The notes below the pieces were generated by a model, which saw only the letters and a list, made by a program, of their open reading frames with translations, did no database searches and was not told where the DNA came from. DNA of 64,000 nt from Dongia mobilis. GTDB lineage: Bacteria; Pseudomonadota; Alphaproteobacteria; Dongiales; Dongiaceae. A program made the translations under genes and the position numbers. Positions within the stretch are counted from its first letter, which is position 1. The number at the start of each line of letters is the position of its first letter. The stretch covers positions 496,001-560,000 of the forward strand of contig NZ_SNYW01000006.1 in NCBI RefSeq assembly GCF_004363235.1, written 5' to 3'. Positions 26,302 to 37,215 of this stretch are shown here, in pieces.

Positions 26302-27576
26302 ATGAAGACAGATCCCTTCTGGTGGGAAGCCGCCCCGCGCCCTGAGATTGCCCCGCCCGACCTGCCGCTTCAGGCCGATATCGTCATCATCGGCTCGGGC
26401 TATACTGGCCTCATCGCGGCGCTCAAGCTGACCGAGGCGGGGTGTCATGTGGTGGTGCTGGAGGCGGGCCAGATCGGCAGCGGTGCCTCCAGCCGCAATT
26501 CCGGCTTCGTTGGCCGGACGCTCAAATACTCTTTCGGCGATCTGGTGAAGGCAAAGGGGCTCGATCACGCCATCGCCACCTATCGCGAGATGCAGACAGC
26601 GTTCGAGGCGGTCGCGCTCACGGTCGCGGAATACCGCATCGATTGCGGCTTCAAGCAGCACGGCCGGCTGGTGCTGGCCGAGACGGCGGCGCAATTCGAG
26701 GACCTGAAGCGCGAATACGAGCTGCGCCACAAGCATCTGGGTGCGCCTTTCGAGGTGCTGGACCGGCCGGCACTCACTGGCGAGATCGGCTCGGACCGCT
26801 ATGTCGGCGGCGTCATCCTGCCGGATCTGGGATCGATCCATCCCGGGCTCTATCACCAGGGCCTGGTTGCGGCCGCGCAGAAACTCGGTATCGCCCTGCA
26901 TCCCCTGACCCGCGCCAGCAGCATCCGGCGCGGCGCGGGCGGCTTTGCCGTGAAGACGTCGCGCGGCGACATCGCGGCGCGCGACGTCATCCTGGCGACC
27001 AATGGCTATACCGACGGTCTGGTGCCCTGGCTGCAGCGACGCCTCATTCCCTTCGATGCCTGGAAGGTGGCGACCGAGGAATTGCCGCCGGGCCTCATCG
27101 ACCAGTTGCTGCCGAAGGACCGCACCTATATCGATTCCTACATGAACATCGACGCCATCCGCCGCTCGCCGGACGGCCGTCGGATCCTCTATTGCGGCAA
27201 GACGGGCCAGCGCAGCAACCAACAGATGATGGCGCGGCGCCTGCTGGGCGAGTTGCAGGCGATCTTCCCGGCACTGGGCGATGTCGAACTGACGCATTCC
27301 TGGACCGGTCGCTGCGCCGCCAGCTTCGACCTGCTGCCGCATATCGGCACCCATGAGGGCATGCATTACGCCGTCGGCTATTGCTTCGCCGGCCTGCCGA
27401 TGGGCTCGCATTTCGGCCGCCTGCTGGCGCAGCGCATCCTGGCGCCGGGGACGGCGCCATCGGTCTTTGCCGATCAGCCCTTCCCGACCGTGCCGCTTTA
27501 CGGCGGCAACAACTGGTTCGTGCCCTGGATGATGCGCTGGTACGATTTCAAGGAAGGCAAGAAGCACGCCGCCTGA
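26302..27576 (+). CDS. FAD-dependent amine/amino acid oxidoreductase (DAO family)
   Basis: A 424-residue flavoprotein. The dinucleotide fold is at residues 27-55 (IVIIGSGYTGLIAALKLTEAG, ending VVLEAG, in part), followed by the SGASSRNSGFVG loop typical of the PuuB/OrdL-like oxidases that act on gamma-glutamyl-putrescine and other amines. The C-terminal FAD contact is YAVGYCFAGLPMGSHFGRLLA. The extra N-terminus DPFWWEAAPRP is also seen in this subfamily. It is downstream of the hydroxyacyl-CoA dehydrogenase-like gene and convergent with the acyltransferase. Substrate is not certain. Confidence 0.85.
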   Translation: MKTDPFWWEAAPRPEIAPPDLPLQADIVIIGSGYTGLIAALKLTEAGCHVVVLEAGQIGSGASSRNSGFVGRTLKYSFGDLVKAKGLDHAIATYREMQTAFEAVALTVAEYRIDCGFKQHGRLVLAETAAQFEDLKREYELRHKHLGAPFEVLDRPALTGEIGSDRYVGGVILPDLGSIHPGLYHQGLVAAAQKLGIALHPLTRASSIRRGAGGFAVKTSRGDIAARDVILATNGYTDGLVPWLQRRLIPFDAWKVATEELPPGLIDQLLPKDRTYIDSYMNIDAIRRSPDGRRILYCGKTGQRSNQQMMARRLLGELQAIFPALGDVELTHSWTGRCAASFDLLPHIGTHEGMHYAVGYCFAGLPMGSHFGRLLAQRILAPGTAPSVFADQPFPTVPLYGGNNWFVPWMMRWYDFKEGKKHAA

Positions 27577-27602
27577 GGCGGCCTTGCGTCAGCAGATGGA
27601 AG

Positions 27603-28466
27603 TCAGGCGATGATGCCGTGGAAGCCGGGCCGCGAGGCCGGGTTGCCGAGCCATTCGGTGCGGGCGCGGAGATGCCGGCTCAGTTCATGCGGGTCGCGCA
27701 TGGCGGCAAGGCCCTCATAGGGCAGTACATCGCCGATGGTGACGCGGAACTCGCCGCCGATCTTGTTGGCGATCTCATGCACCAGGAAGGCGAGCCTGGC
27801 CGTCATGCTGATATGGCTGGCGATCTGGAAGAGGCGGCTGTTCTGGCCGTGGAAATACATCGGCACAACATTGGCCTGGGCGGCATGGATCAGGCGCGCG
27901 GTGAACGGTTTCCAGTCGAAATCCACGGCGCGCCTGGCAAACGGTGTGGGCGTGGTCGCGACGGCTCCGGCCGGGAACACGACCAGGCAACCGCCTGCCA
28001 TGATGTGTTCGCGGGCGATGGCGCGCGATTGCAGCGTCGTCGCCCTGGCCGCCGGGGTGGGATCGAAATCGACCGGCAGGATGAAGCGCTGGATCTCGGC
28101 ATCGGGCGGATAGAGGCGGGCATGGGTCAGCACCTTGAAGTCACCGCGCACACGGTTGGCGAGGTGCCCGATCAGGATGCCGTCGACCAGGCCGAAGGGG
28201 TGGTTGGCGACGATGACCAGCGGCCCGGATGCCGGCAGGCGGGCGAGTTTCTGGGAATCGTAGTCGAGGCTGAGTTCGAGGAGGCGCATCGCCGCCTCCC
28301 AGAAATCGACCGATCCCTTCATCTCGGCCTCGTAGAGGTCGTAGAGCCGCCGCAGACGGGTCTGGCCGGTCAGGGTCTCGATGACCCGGATGGCGCAGCG
28401 CGACAGGCGCGTGTCGGCAGGGCTGGCATAGGAGAGGTCGATCGTGTCATCAGCGGTGGTAGCCAT
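27603..28466 (-). CDS. PlsC-like lysophospholipid acyltransferase family protein
   Basis: A 287-residue acyltransferase. The catalytic His-Asp motif appears as NHPFGLVDG (H-x4-D pattern with one shift), followed by PPDAEIQRFILPVDF and the substrate-binding FPAGAVATT. This form resembles the hemolysin-like/OlsA-type branch, which acylates lysolipids or ornithine lipid precursors, more than classic PlsC. The ATG at 28466 is preceded by CAGGAACC; an open frame extends to 28499 without better support. A parS-like site lies 61 bases upstream. Membrane-associated but no clear transmembrane helix. Confidence 0.8.
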   Translation of the reverse strand: MATTADDTIDLSYASPADTRLSRCAIRVIETLTGQTRLRRLYDLYEAEMKGSVDFWEAAMRLLELSLDYDSQKLARLPASGPLVIVANHPFGLVDGILIGHLANRVRGDFKVLTHARLYPPDAEIQRFILPVDFDPTPAARATTLQSRAIAREHIMAGGCLVVFPAGAVATTPTPFARRAVDFDWKPFTARLIHAAQANVVPMYFHGQNSRLFQIASHISMTARLAFLVHEIANKIGGEFRVTIGDVLPYEGLAAMRDPHELSRHLRARTEWLGNPASRPGFHGIIA

Positions 28467-28804
28467 GGTTCCTGGATAGGCCGCCAAGGTTGCACGCACA
28501 TCTCAACAGGATGACATTTATGTTGTTGTTTCACGTGAAATAAATAATTACGCATAAAATCAATTGATTGAATCCGTAAATTGTAGCGGGGGAACGCCGG
28601 CGGAACCTTTCGCGATCATGCAGGGCGAATGTCCTTGTGCCTCGAAACTGCGTAAATACAATCACTTGATGCCACACTCTTAAGATATTACTCTCGTTCG
28701 CTGCTTGTGCCGGTTTGTACTCATTTCGAGTCGCCGCCGAGTCGCACCCGAGTCGCGCTTTGATATCGCTTGCTTTTCTGCCCCTGGCGGCCAAGGTTTC
28801 CGGA
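28467..28804. other. 338-base AT-rich intergenic region with palindromes
   Basis: The centre (28510-28700) is clearly AT-rich compared with the flanking genes. It contains the parS-like site and a second 12-bp palindrome, AATCAATTGATT, at 28558-28569. It should also hold divergent promoters for the acyltransferase and the aminotransferase. No credible gene is present. Confidence 0.6.
28527..28542. other. parS-like ParB binding site
   Basis: TGTTTCACGTGAAATA matches the bacterial parS consensus TGTTTCACGTGAAACA at 15 of 16 bases, with a perfect 12-bp core palindrome TTTCACGTGAAA. It is intergenic. Such sites are bound by ParB and cluster near the replication origin, so this part of the chromosome may be origin-proximal. 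Confidence 0.8.
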
Positions 28805-30046
28805 ATGAATCAGGATCGTGTCGAGTCGCTGGCCCAGTTCCATCCCTTCACGCGGCTCAACAAGCTGTTGGAAGGTGTCGCCCCCGGGGGCGGGAATACG
28901 CCTTTGCTGTTATCCCTGGGCGAGCCGCAATTCCAGCCGCCGGGCTTTGCCGTCGAGGCCATCGCTAGCGCAAAGGACGCCTGGAGCAAATACCCGCCGA
29001 CGGCAGGGAATGAGGCTTTCCGGGCGGCGGTCGCCGCCTGGCTCGGCCGCCGCTATGGCCTGGAACCGGGCTTCGTCGATCCCGAGGGGATGATCCTGCC
29101 CGTTTCCGGCACGCGCGAGGCCCTGTTCCACATCGCCCTCTCAGCGGTAGCCAGCGGCCTGCCCCGCGGCAAGGGCAGGGTGCTGATGGGCAATCCATTC
29201 TATCACACCTATGCCGGGGCGGCCGTGGTGGCGGGGGGCGAACCCGCCTTCCTGCCAGCCGGCCGCGCCACGGATTTCCTGCCGGACCCGGATGCGGTGC
29301 CGGCCGAGCTCCTCTCGCAGACGGCGATGGTCTATCTCTGCTCGCCGGCCAACCCGCAGGGTGCCGTCGCCGGAAAGGATTTCTGGCGGCGCTGGATTGC
29401 GCTTGCGCGCCGGCATGATTTCATCATCGCGGCCGACGAATGTTATGCCGAGATCTATTCTGCCGCGCCGCCGCCCGGTGCCCTCGAGGCCGCGCAGGAA
29501 ACCGGCGCGTGCGATCATGTCGTGGCCTTTCATTCCCTTTCCAAGCGATCCTCGGCGCCGGGCATGCGCTCCGGCTTCGTCGCCGGCGACCGCCGGCAAC
29601 TGGCCCGTATCGCCCAGCTGATCAATTATGGCGGCGTCGCCGTGCCGCTGCCGGTGCTGGCCGCTTCGACCGCACTCTGGTCGGACGAGGCGCATGTGGC
29701 CGAGAACCGCGCCCGCTACCGGCAGACCTTCGACATCGCCGAGCGCGTTCTCTCCCCTCTCTTCGGAACCGTGCGGCCGGCCGGCGGTTTCTTCCTCTGG
29801 CTCGAGGTCGGCGACGGCGAGGCGGCGGCGAGGGCGCTCTGGCAGGAGGCAGCGATCAAGGTATTGCCGGGCGGCTATATGAGCCGGGTCGACGAACAGG
29901 GGCGCAACCCGGGTGCCGGTTTCATTCGCGTGGCGCTGGTCTACGAGCCGGCGATGATGGAAGGCGCCCTCGGTCGCATGGCCCAGGTGCTGGCCCGTCT
30001 CGAAGGCAGGCGATCCGTGGCCCGGGCCGCGGGACAAGGGGGGTAA
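28805..30046 (+). CDS. dapC: PLP-dependent aminotransferase, DapC-like (N-succinyl-diaminopimelate aminotransferase)
   Basis: A 413-residue fold-type I aminotransferase. The Schiff-base Lys is residue 247 in [21 protein letters not shown] (part), a context characteristic of DapC; substrate and cofactor contacts include [34 protein letters not shown] and ADECYAEIY. The enzyme would convert the keto form of succinyl-amino-pimelate in lysine and meso-DAP synthesis. The start at 28805 (MNQDRVESL) matches the family; an open frame extends 90 bases upstream without a product-like sequence. ftsK follows 4 bases after its stop. The gene symbol is likely but other class I aminotransferases cannot be excluded. 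Confidence 0.75.
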   Translation: MNQDRVESLAQFHPFTRLNKLLEGVAPGGGNTPLLLSLGEPQFQPPGFAVEAIASAKDAWSKYPPTAGNEAFRAAVAAWLGRRYGLEPGFVDPEGMILPVSGTREALFHIALSAVASGLPRGKGRVLMGNPFYHTYAGAAVVAGGEPAFLPAGRATDFLPDPDAVPAELLSQTAMVYLCSPANPQGAVAGKDFWRRWIALARRHDFIIAADECYAEIYSAAPPPGALEAAQETGACDHVVAFHSLSKRSSAPGMRSGFVAGDRRQLARIAQLINYGGVAVPLPVLAASTALWSDEAHVAENRARYRQTFDIAERVLSPLFGTVRPAGGFFLWLEVGDGEAAARALWQEAAIKVLPGGYMSRVDEQGRNPGAGFIRVALVYEPAMMEGALGRMAQVLARLEGRRSVARAAGQGG

Positions 30047-30050
30047 GATT

Positions 30051-32513
30051 ATGGCGGCAAATGGCGGCATGACGCTGCAATCCGGTTTCGGGCTCGGCAA
30101 TCTGGGGCCGTTCCTGAAGCGGCGGATGACCGAACTGCTCGGCTTCGCCCTCATCCTCGCCGGTCTCGCCTATCTCCTCGCCCTGCTGACGGCAAGCGGC
30201 AGCGATCCCAGCCTCAACCGCGCCTCGGACCAGCCGATCGCCAATATCTTCGGGGCGGGCGGCGCCATCTTTGCCGATTTCGTCCTGCAGGGACTGGGGC
30301 TGGCCGCCCTGGTGGTGCCCGGCGCATTTTTCGCCTGGGGCGTCCTTTTGCTGCGCGACCACCATCTGCGCCGGATCTGGGCCAAGCTGGTGCTGCTGCC
30401 GGTGGGTGCGCTGCTGCTCGCCGCCGCCTTTGCCGTCCTGCCGGGTACCGGCCAATGGCCCTGGCTGACTGGGCTCGGCGGCCTAGCCGGGCAGATGATC
30501 CTGGCCGGCTCGGCGGGCGATGGCGGCCTGGTGGCGCTGGTCGCCGGCATCGCCGCCGGTACGGATCCGGCGCTGGTCGAGCGGCTGGCGGCGCTGGGCC
30601 TCTTCGCGCTCGGGCTTTTCGTTCTCTATCATGTGCTCGGCATCGGCGTCGGCGGCTATCTCCGCTTCGGCCGGGGTGTCGCGCGCATGGGCCGCAATGT
30701 CGGCGAGGCGATCGATCGCGGTCGCAGCAGCATAGGCGAAGGCGGGCCCCGGCTGCCGCGCTTCTCGTTCCGCCTGCCGCGCCTCGGCGGCGGGCAGCGG
30801 CCGGCGGCTGCGCCGCGACGCGAACCGCGCTTCGACGACGATGCCGAGGATCACCGGCCGGCCATCGAGATGCCGCATGAACCGGAACAGCCCGAGCGCG
30901 CTGGCCGGCTGGTCGTGGCGCCGGTGCAGAAGCCGCGCGAGAAGGCAAAGCCTGCCAAGGTGGCGAAGAACACGCGCCAGGCCAAGCTGGCGCTGGACGA
31001 AAGCGATTTCGAACTGCCGCCGGTCGATATCCTCTCCCTGCCCACGGCCAATCTGGCCGTGCAGCGCATCAACGAAGAGAGCCTGGAGAAGAACGCGCGC
31101 CTGCTCGAGACCGTGCTGGATGATTTCGGCGTCAAGGGCGAGATCGTGAAGGTGCGGCCCGGTCCGGTGGTGACGCTCTATGAACTGGAACCGGCACCTG
31201 GCACCAAGACCAGCCGCGTGGTCGGTCTCGCCGACGACGTCGCGCGCTCGATGAGCGCCGTCTCGGTCCGCATCGCGGTGGTGCCGGGGCGCAGCGTCAT
31301 CGGGATCGAACTGCCCAATCGAGAGCGCGAGGTGGTCGCCTTCCGCGAGCTCATCGAGGATGACAGCTACCAGTCGACGCAGAGCCGCCTCGCCCTGGTC
31401 CTCGGCAAGGATATCGGCGGGGCCCCCATCGTGGTCGATCTCGCGCGCATGCCGCATCTGCTCATCGCCGGCACCACCGGCTCGGGCAAGTCGGTCGCCA
31501 TCAACACCATGATCCTGTCGCTGCTCTACCGGCTGACGCCGGAGCAGTGCAAGTTCATCATGATCGATCCCAAGATGCTGGAACTTTCCGTCTATGACGG
31601 TATCCCCCACCTGCTCTCGCCCGTGGTGACCGAACCGAAGAAGGCGATCGTGGCGCTCCGCTGGGTGGTGCGCGAGATGGAGAACCGCTATCGCGCCATG
31701 TCGCGCCTGGGTGTCCGCAACATCGACGGCTTCAACCAGCGCCTGGAACAGGCGCGCGCCGCCGGCGAGACGCTGACCCGGCGGGTGCAGACCGGCTTCG
31801 ATCCAGAGACCGGCCAGCCGGTCTATGAGGAGGAGCCGTTCGATCTCACCGCCCTGCCGTTCATCGTCGTCGTGGTCGACGAGATGGCGGATCTGATGCT
31901 GGTGGCGGGGAAGGAGATCGAGGCGGCGATCCAGCGCCTGGCGCAGATGGCGCGCGCCGCCGGGATCCACATCATCATGGCCACCCAGCGCCCCTCGGTC
32001 GACGTCATCACCGGCACGATCAAGGCCAACTTCCCGACCCGCATCAGCTTCCATGTCACCACCAAGATCGACAGCCGAACAATTCTTGGTGAAATGGGGG
32101 CCGAACAACTGTTGGGACAGGGTGACATGCTCTATATGGCCAATGGCGGGCGCATCACCCGCGTTCACGGCCCGTTCGTTTCCGACCGCGAGGTGGAATC
32201 GATCGTGCGCTTCCTGAAGGAGCAGGGCGAGCCGTCCTATATCGAGGAAGTGACGCAGGATGACGAGGAGGGTGGTGGCCTTGACGGCTTCGACGGTGAA
32301 CCCGGCGGTGGTTCGGGCGACGAGCTCTACGACCGCGCCATCGCCATCGTCACGCGCGAGAAAAAGGCCTCGGTCAGCTTCGTGCAGCGCCATCTGCAGA
32401 TCGGCTATAACCGGGCGGCCCGCATCATCGAGCGGATGGAAAAGGAAGGCGTGGTCAGCCCCGCCAATCATGTCGGCAAGCGCGAAGTTCTGGCGCGCGG
32501 CCTCGACGACTAG
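30051..32513 (+). CDS. ftsK: DNA translocase FtsK
   Basis: An 820-residue septal DNA pump. Four hydrophobic segments occupy residues about 25-215, then a variable Arg/Pro-rich linker to about 330 (shorter than in E. coli), then the motor: the alpha domain with [21 protein letters not shown], Walker A GTTGSGKS near residue 478, Walker [13 protein letters not shown], and [15 protein letters not shown]. The C-terminal gamma winged helix ([20 protein letters not shown]) that reads KOPS sequences is intact. It sits between dapC and lolA, an arrangement consistent with alphaproteobacteria, and close to a parS-like site. Confidence 0.97.
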   Translation: MAANGGMTLQSGFGLGNLGPFLKRRMTELLGFALILAGLAYLLALLTASGSDPSLNRASDQPIANIFGAGGAIFADFVLQGLGLAALVVPGAFFAWGVLLLRDHHLRRIWAKLVLLPVGALLLAAAFAVLPGTGQWPWLTGLGGLAGQMILAGSAGDGGLVALVAGIAAGTDPALVERLAALGLFALGLFVLYHVLGIGVGGYLRFGRGVARMGRNVGEAIDRGRSSIGEGGPRLPRFSFRLPRLGGGQRPAAAPRREPRFDDDAEDHRPAIEMPHEPEQPERAGRLVVAPVQKPREKAKPAKVAKNTRQAKLALDESDFELPPVDILSLPTANLAVQRINEESLEKNARLLETVLDDFGVKGEIVKVRPGPVVTLYELEPAPGTKTSRVVGLADDVARSMSAVSVRIAVVPGRSVIGIELPNREREVVAFRELIEDDSYQSTQSRLALVLGKDIGGAPIVVDLARMPHLLIAGTTGSGKSVAINTMILSLLYRLTPEQCKFIMIDPKMLELSVYDGIPHLLSPVVTEPKKAIVALRWVVREMENRYRAMSRLGVRNIDGFNQRLEQARAAGETLTRRVQTGFDPETGQPVYEEEPFDLTALPFIVVVVDEMADLMLVAGKEIEAAIQRLAQMARAAGIHIIMATQRPSVDVITGTIKANFPTRISFHVTTKIDSRTILGEMGAEQLLGQGDMLYMANGGRITRVHGPFVSDREVESIVRFLKEQGEPSYIEEVTQDDEEGGGLDGFDGEPGGGSGDELYDRAIAIVTREKKASVSFVQRHLQIGYNRAARIIERMEKEGVVSPANHVGKREVLARGLDD

Positions 32514-32530
32514 GAAAGGATTGCCGCAAC

Positions 32531-33190
32531 GTGACTGATCTAATCGCCACCCGGCGCCGGGTGCTGGCCCTTGCCGGCGGACTCGCCGTCCTGCCGCTGC
32601 TGGCCAGCCCGCATTTCGGCGGACTGGCCGCGGCAGATGCCGTGCCGGCGAACCTGACCCCGGAGGATCGGAGCGATATCGGCCGCATCGAGGACTACCT
32701 CAACGGCATCACCACGATGCAGGCCAAGTTCCAGCAATACTCGGCCAAGGGCGGCATCGCCTTCGGCACGATCTATCTGAAGCGGCCAGGCTTCATCCGC
32801 ATCGAATATGATCCGCCTTCGCCGATGCTGATCGTCTCGGACAGCGTCTCGCTGCACTATTACGACCCGGAGCTGGACCAGATCAACCGCGTGCCGGTGT
32901 CGTCGTCGCCGATCTGGTTCCTGCTGAAGGATGAAGTGCGTTTCGGCGGCGACGTCACGGTGACCGCATTCCAGCGCGCCCCCAATTCCTTTGCCATCAC
33001 CATCCGCCAGACCGACGACGCCGAGGAAGGCGCGGTCATGCTTGAGCTGGGCGACCGGCCGCTGGAACTGCGGCAATGGACGGTGACGGATGCCAAGAGC
33101 CAGGAAGTGCGCGTCGGCCTGTTCAACGCGCAATTCGGCATGGATCTGGACCAGCAGCTGTTCCGCGTCCCGCGCAAGCGGAACAACTGA
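32531..33190 (+). CDS. lolA: Outer-membrane lipoprotein carrier protein LolA
   Basis: A 219-residue periplasmic chaperone that ferries lipoproteins from LolCDE to the outer membrane. The signal peptide carries a double Arg (TRRRVLALAGGLAVLPLLAS, in part), so Tat export is possible. The body shows the LolA pattern YLNGITTMQAKFQQYSAKGG, then GTIYLKRPGFIRIEYDPPSP and LIVSDSVSLHYYDPELDQ. The GTG start at 32531 follows ftsK by 17 bases; AGGAAAGG precedes it. The window codes several lipoproteins that would be its clients. Confidence 0.93.
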   Translation: MTDLIATRRRVLALAGGLAVLPLLASPHFGGLAAADAVPANLTPEDRSDIGRIEDYLNGITTMQAKFQQYSAKGGIAFGTIYLKRPGFIRIEYDPPSPMLIVSDSVSLHYYDPELDQINRVPVSSSPIWFLLKDEVRFGGDVTVTAFQRAPNSFAITIRQTDDAEEGAVMLELGDRPLELRQWTVTDAKSQEVRVGLFNAQFGMDLDQQLFRVPRKRNN

Positions 33191-33197
33191 CGCCGGA

Positions 33198-33674
33198 TCA
33201 GCGGTTGCGCCGGTAGTCGACGAAGGCGAACAGCATGTTGACCGTCTCGCCGTCGGACGAGAGCGGCATGGCCAGCGATCCCACTTCGCTCAGCCTTGGA
33301 TTGGGCGCCAGCACCTCTTCCTGGTCGTAGATCGGGCGGCGCATCTCGACCACCGTCCGATAGGTACGGAATCCCTCCTCCGGCGTCACCGCGAAGACAT
33401 GCTCGCGCACATCCTTGCCGGTCGGGTCATAGCCACGGGCCTCGACCTCGTCCGTTCCCACCAGCCGGTAAGTCAGGCGCAGCGGATCCTGGGCGACATC
33501 GATCAGGATGATGCCCGGCAGCAGGTCGCGGATTTCGCTGGGATCGATATCGGCGCGCGACGGCATCAGCCGCGTGCCGCGCTTGGCATTCCAATAGTCA
33601 TAGGCCCTGCGCACCTTGGCGCTGCACAGAGTGAGGAAGGAATCGTCGGTAATGCGGCGAAAAGGCGTACTCAT
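33198..33674 (-). CDS. PAS domain protein (PAS_5 family)
   Basis: A 158-residue cytoplasmic protein made of one PAS-like domain of the alphaproteobacterial PAS_5 type: YWNAKRGTRLMPSRADIDPSEI near residue 28 (in part), DLLPGIILIDV, LTYRLVGTDEVEARGYDPTGKDV, then MPLSSDGETVNMLFAFVDYR. No output domain is attached. Start at ATG 33674 rather than an upstream TTG. It converges with lolA. A relative of similar size is coded at 61267. Such proteins are common and uncharacterised; a ligand or partner cannot be named. Confidence 0.8.
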   Translation of the reverse strand: MSTPFRRITDDSFLTLCSAKVRRAYDYWNAKRGTRLMPSRADIDPSEIRDLLPGIILIDVAQDPLRLTYRLVGTDEVEARGYDPTGKDVREHVFAVTPEEGFRTYRTVVEMRRPIYDQEEVLAPNPRLSEVGSLAMPLSSDGETVNMLFAFVDYRRNR

Positions 33675-33706
33675 GGGCAATATCTGGCAGAAGACCGGGG
33701 ATTTGG

Positions 33707-34662
33707 CTACGCCTCATCCTGTCGCAAGGTGACAGCGGCCCCGAGCAGGGCCAAGGTGTGGTCGAGGATGACGAAGATCGGCATCGCCTGCAACAGCGAG
33801 GAAAGGCGCCCCTTGTCGAGAAAACGCCGCTCGAACGGGCTGTCCGGCAGGACCGGCAGCAGCCGCGGCACGATGCCGCCGCCGAGATAGACGCCGCCGC
33901 TGGAGCCGAGGGTGAGGGCGAGGTCGCCGGCGACCGATCCCAGGATGGCGCAGAACCGCGTCAGCGCTTCGCGGGCGGTCCGCTCGCCCCGCTCGAGGCC
34001 GCGGGCGGAGATTTCGGCGGGGCTCGGGCGTTCCGCCGGCTCGCCCGCGCGGTGGCGGAGGAATTCGTAGATGTTGACGAGGCCGTCGCCGGAGAGCAGC
34101 CGCTCGTTGGAGACGCGACCGATGCGCAGTTGCAGGAAGCGCAGCAACTCCATCTCGAGATCGTCCTGGGGCGCGAAGCCGACATGCCCCCCTTCGCCGG
34201 CCAGCGCCACCCATCCGCCATGCCGGTCGCAGACCAGGCCGGAGACGCCGAGGCCGGTGCCGGGCCCGAGAACGGCGCAGGCGCCCCGGGGCTCGGCGAT
34301 GCCCGCGCGCAATCGGTGCAATCCGTCGGGCTTGGCCTGGGGGATGCCCAGCGAGAGCGCCTCGAAATCGTTGACCGTGCGGAAGTGCCGCCAGCCGAAC
34401 TCGGCCGCCAGTGCCTGGCGCGAAAAACGCCAGGTCGAGTTGGTGAACTCGATCTGGTCGTCGCGCGCCGGGCAGGCGACGGCGAAGCAGGCATCGACCG
34501 GTTTTTCGCCGGCCCAGTCCAGATAGGTGGCGATGGCGGCGCCGATATCGGGGAAATCGCGCGCCGAGAGCGTCTTCATCCGCTCGACCGACGTCGCGTC
34601 GCGGCGGCAGAGCGCGAAGCGCGCATTGGTGCCGCCGATATCCGCCACCAGGAAAAGCCCGC

Positions 34663-34666
<4 letters not shown>
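33707..34666 (-). CDS. glk: Glucokinase
   Basis: A 319-residue ATP-dependent sugar kinase of the bacterial Glk group. The phosphate loop is [12 protein letters not shown] near residue 8; substrate contacts are in [19 protein letters not shown] and the [12 protein letters not shown] loop; EGGHVGFAP and [14 protein letters not shown] are also present. It feeds glucose-6-phosphate to zwf. It is the last gene of the zwf-pgl-edd-glk operon and its ATG overlaps the edd stop by four bases, indicating coupled translation. Confidence 0.95.
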
Positions 34667-36483
<1,817 letters not shown>

Positions 36484-36509
36484 GGTGGTCCTCATGCTTG
36501 GCAATTGCG

Positions 36510-37214
36510 TCAGATGCAGGTCAGGATCTCGACCGGCACGCGGTCCTGGCGCAGCAGCGCCGTTAACGGCAGGCGATCGTCACCCTTCTCGATATTGGCC
36601 ATCGCCTGCGCCAAGACAACCCGCTTTTCCGCGCCCGGCACGGCGAGGAAGAGGTGCCGCGTGTCGGTGAGGGCGCGCAGAGTCAGCCCGATGCGCGGAT
36701 GGCCCTTGGCCGGGGCGGTCAGGACCATGAGGTCCAAGGCGGCGTCGATCCGCAGGGCCGGCCCGGTCTCGGCACGGCCCGGAAACAGTGACGCGATATG
36801 TCCATCCTCGCCCATGCCGAGGAAGACGGCGTCGAACGGGCGCGGGATCGCGCCCAGTGCGCGGGCGATATCCGGCAGGGCATCGGCCGGCGACGGCAGT
36901 TGCCGGTAGAGGCTGCAGGCCTGTGCCGTGTCAGCTTTGTCCCGCAGCAGATGGCGGCGGATCAGGCCCTCATTGCTGTCGGGATGGTCGGAGGCAACCC
37001 AGCGCTCGTCGCAGGGAATGACGGTGACCTTCGCCCAGGGGATATCGGCACGTGACAAATGGTCGAACACGGCCACCGGCGTGCTGCCGCCCGGCACCAC
37101 CAAGCTGGCCGCCCCGCGTGCCGCGACGGCCTCGCGCAAGATTTGGGCGAGGCGTGCAGCCAGCGCGACAGCGAGGGCGTCGCGGCTGTCGAATGTCCGC
37201 TCGTGGACCGTCAC
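36510..37214 (-). CDS. pgl: 6-phosphogluconolactonase
   Basis: A 234-residue enzyme that hydrolyses 6-phosphogluconolactone, made by zwf, to 6-phosphogluconate for edd. Family motifs: [51 protein letters not shown] and the Lys/Arg pair in [12 protein letters not shown]. The GTG at 37214, one base after the zwf stop and preceded by GAGGAC, is preferred. An upstream GTG at 37250 would add residues that only mirror the zwf coding end. Confidence 0.93.
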   Translation of the reverse strand: MTVHERTFDSRDALAVALAARLAQILREAVAARGAASLVVPGGSTPVAVFDHLSRADIPWAKVTVIPCDERWVASDHPDSNEGLIRRHLLRDKADTAQACSLYRQLPSPADALPDIARALGAIPRPFDAVFLGMGEDGHIASLFPGRAETGPALRIDAALDLMVLTAPAKGHPRIGLTLRALTDTRHLFLAVPGAEKRVVLAQAMANIEKGDDRLPLTALLRQDRVPVEILTCI

Positions 37215-37215
37215 G

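Noticed and set aside
28531-28794. Minus-strand small gene overlapping the parS region
   Set aside because: AT-rich intergenic DNA, no ribosome site, and it would put parS inside a gene.
37049-37054. CACGTG hexamers at 4120, 23724, 37049 and 38062 as further parS sites
   Set aside because: All lie inside genes and lack the flanking GTTT and AAAC bases.
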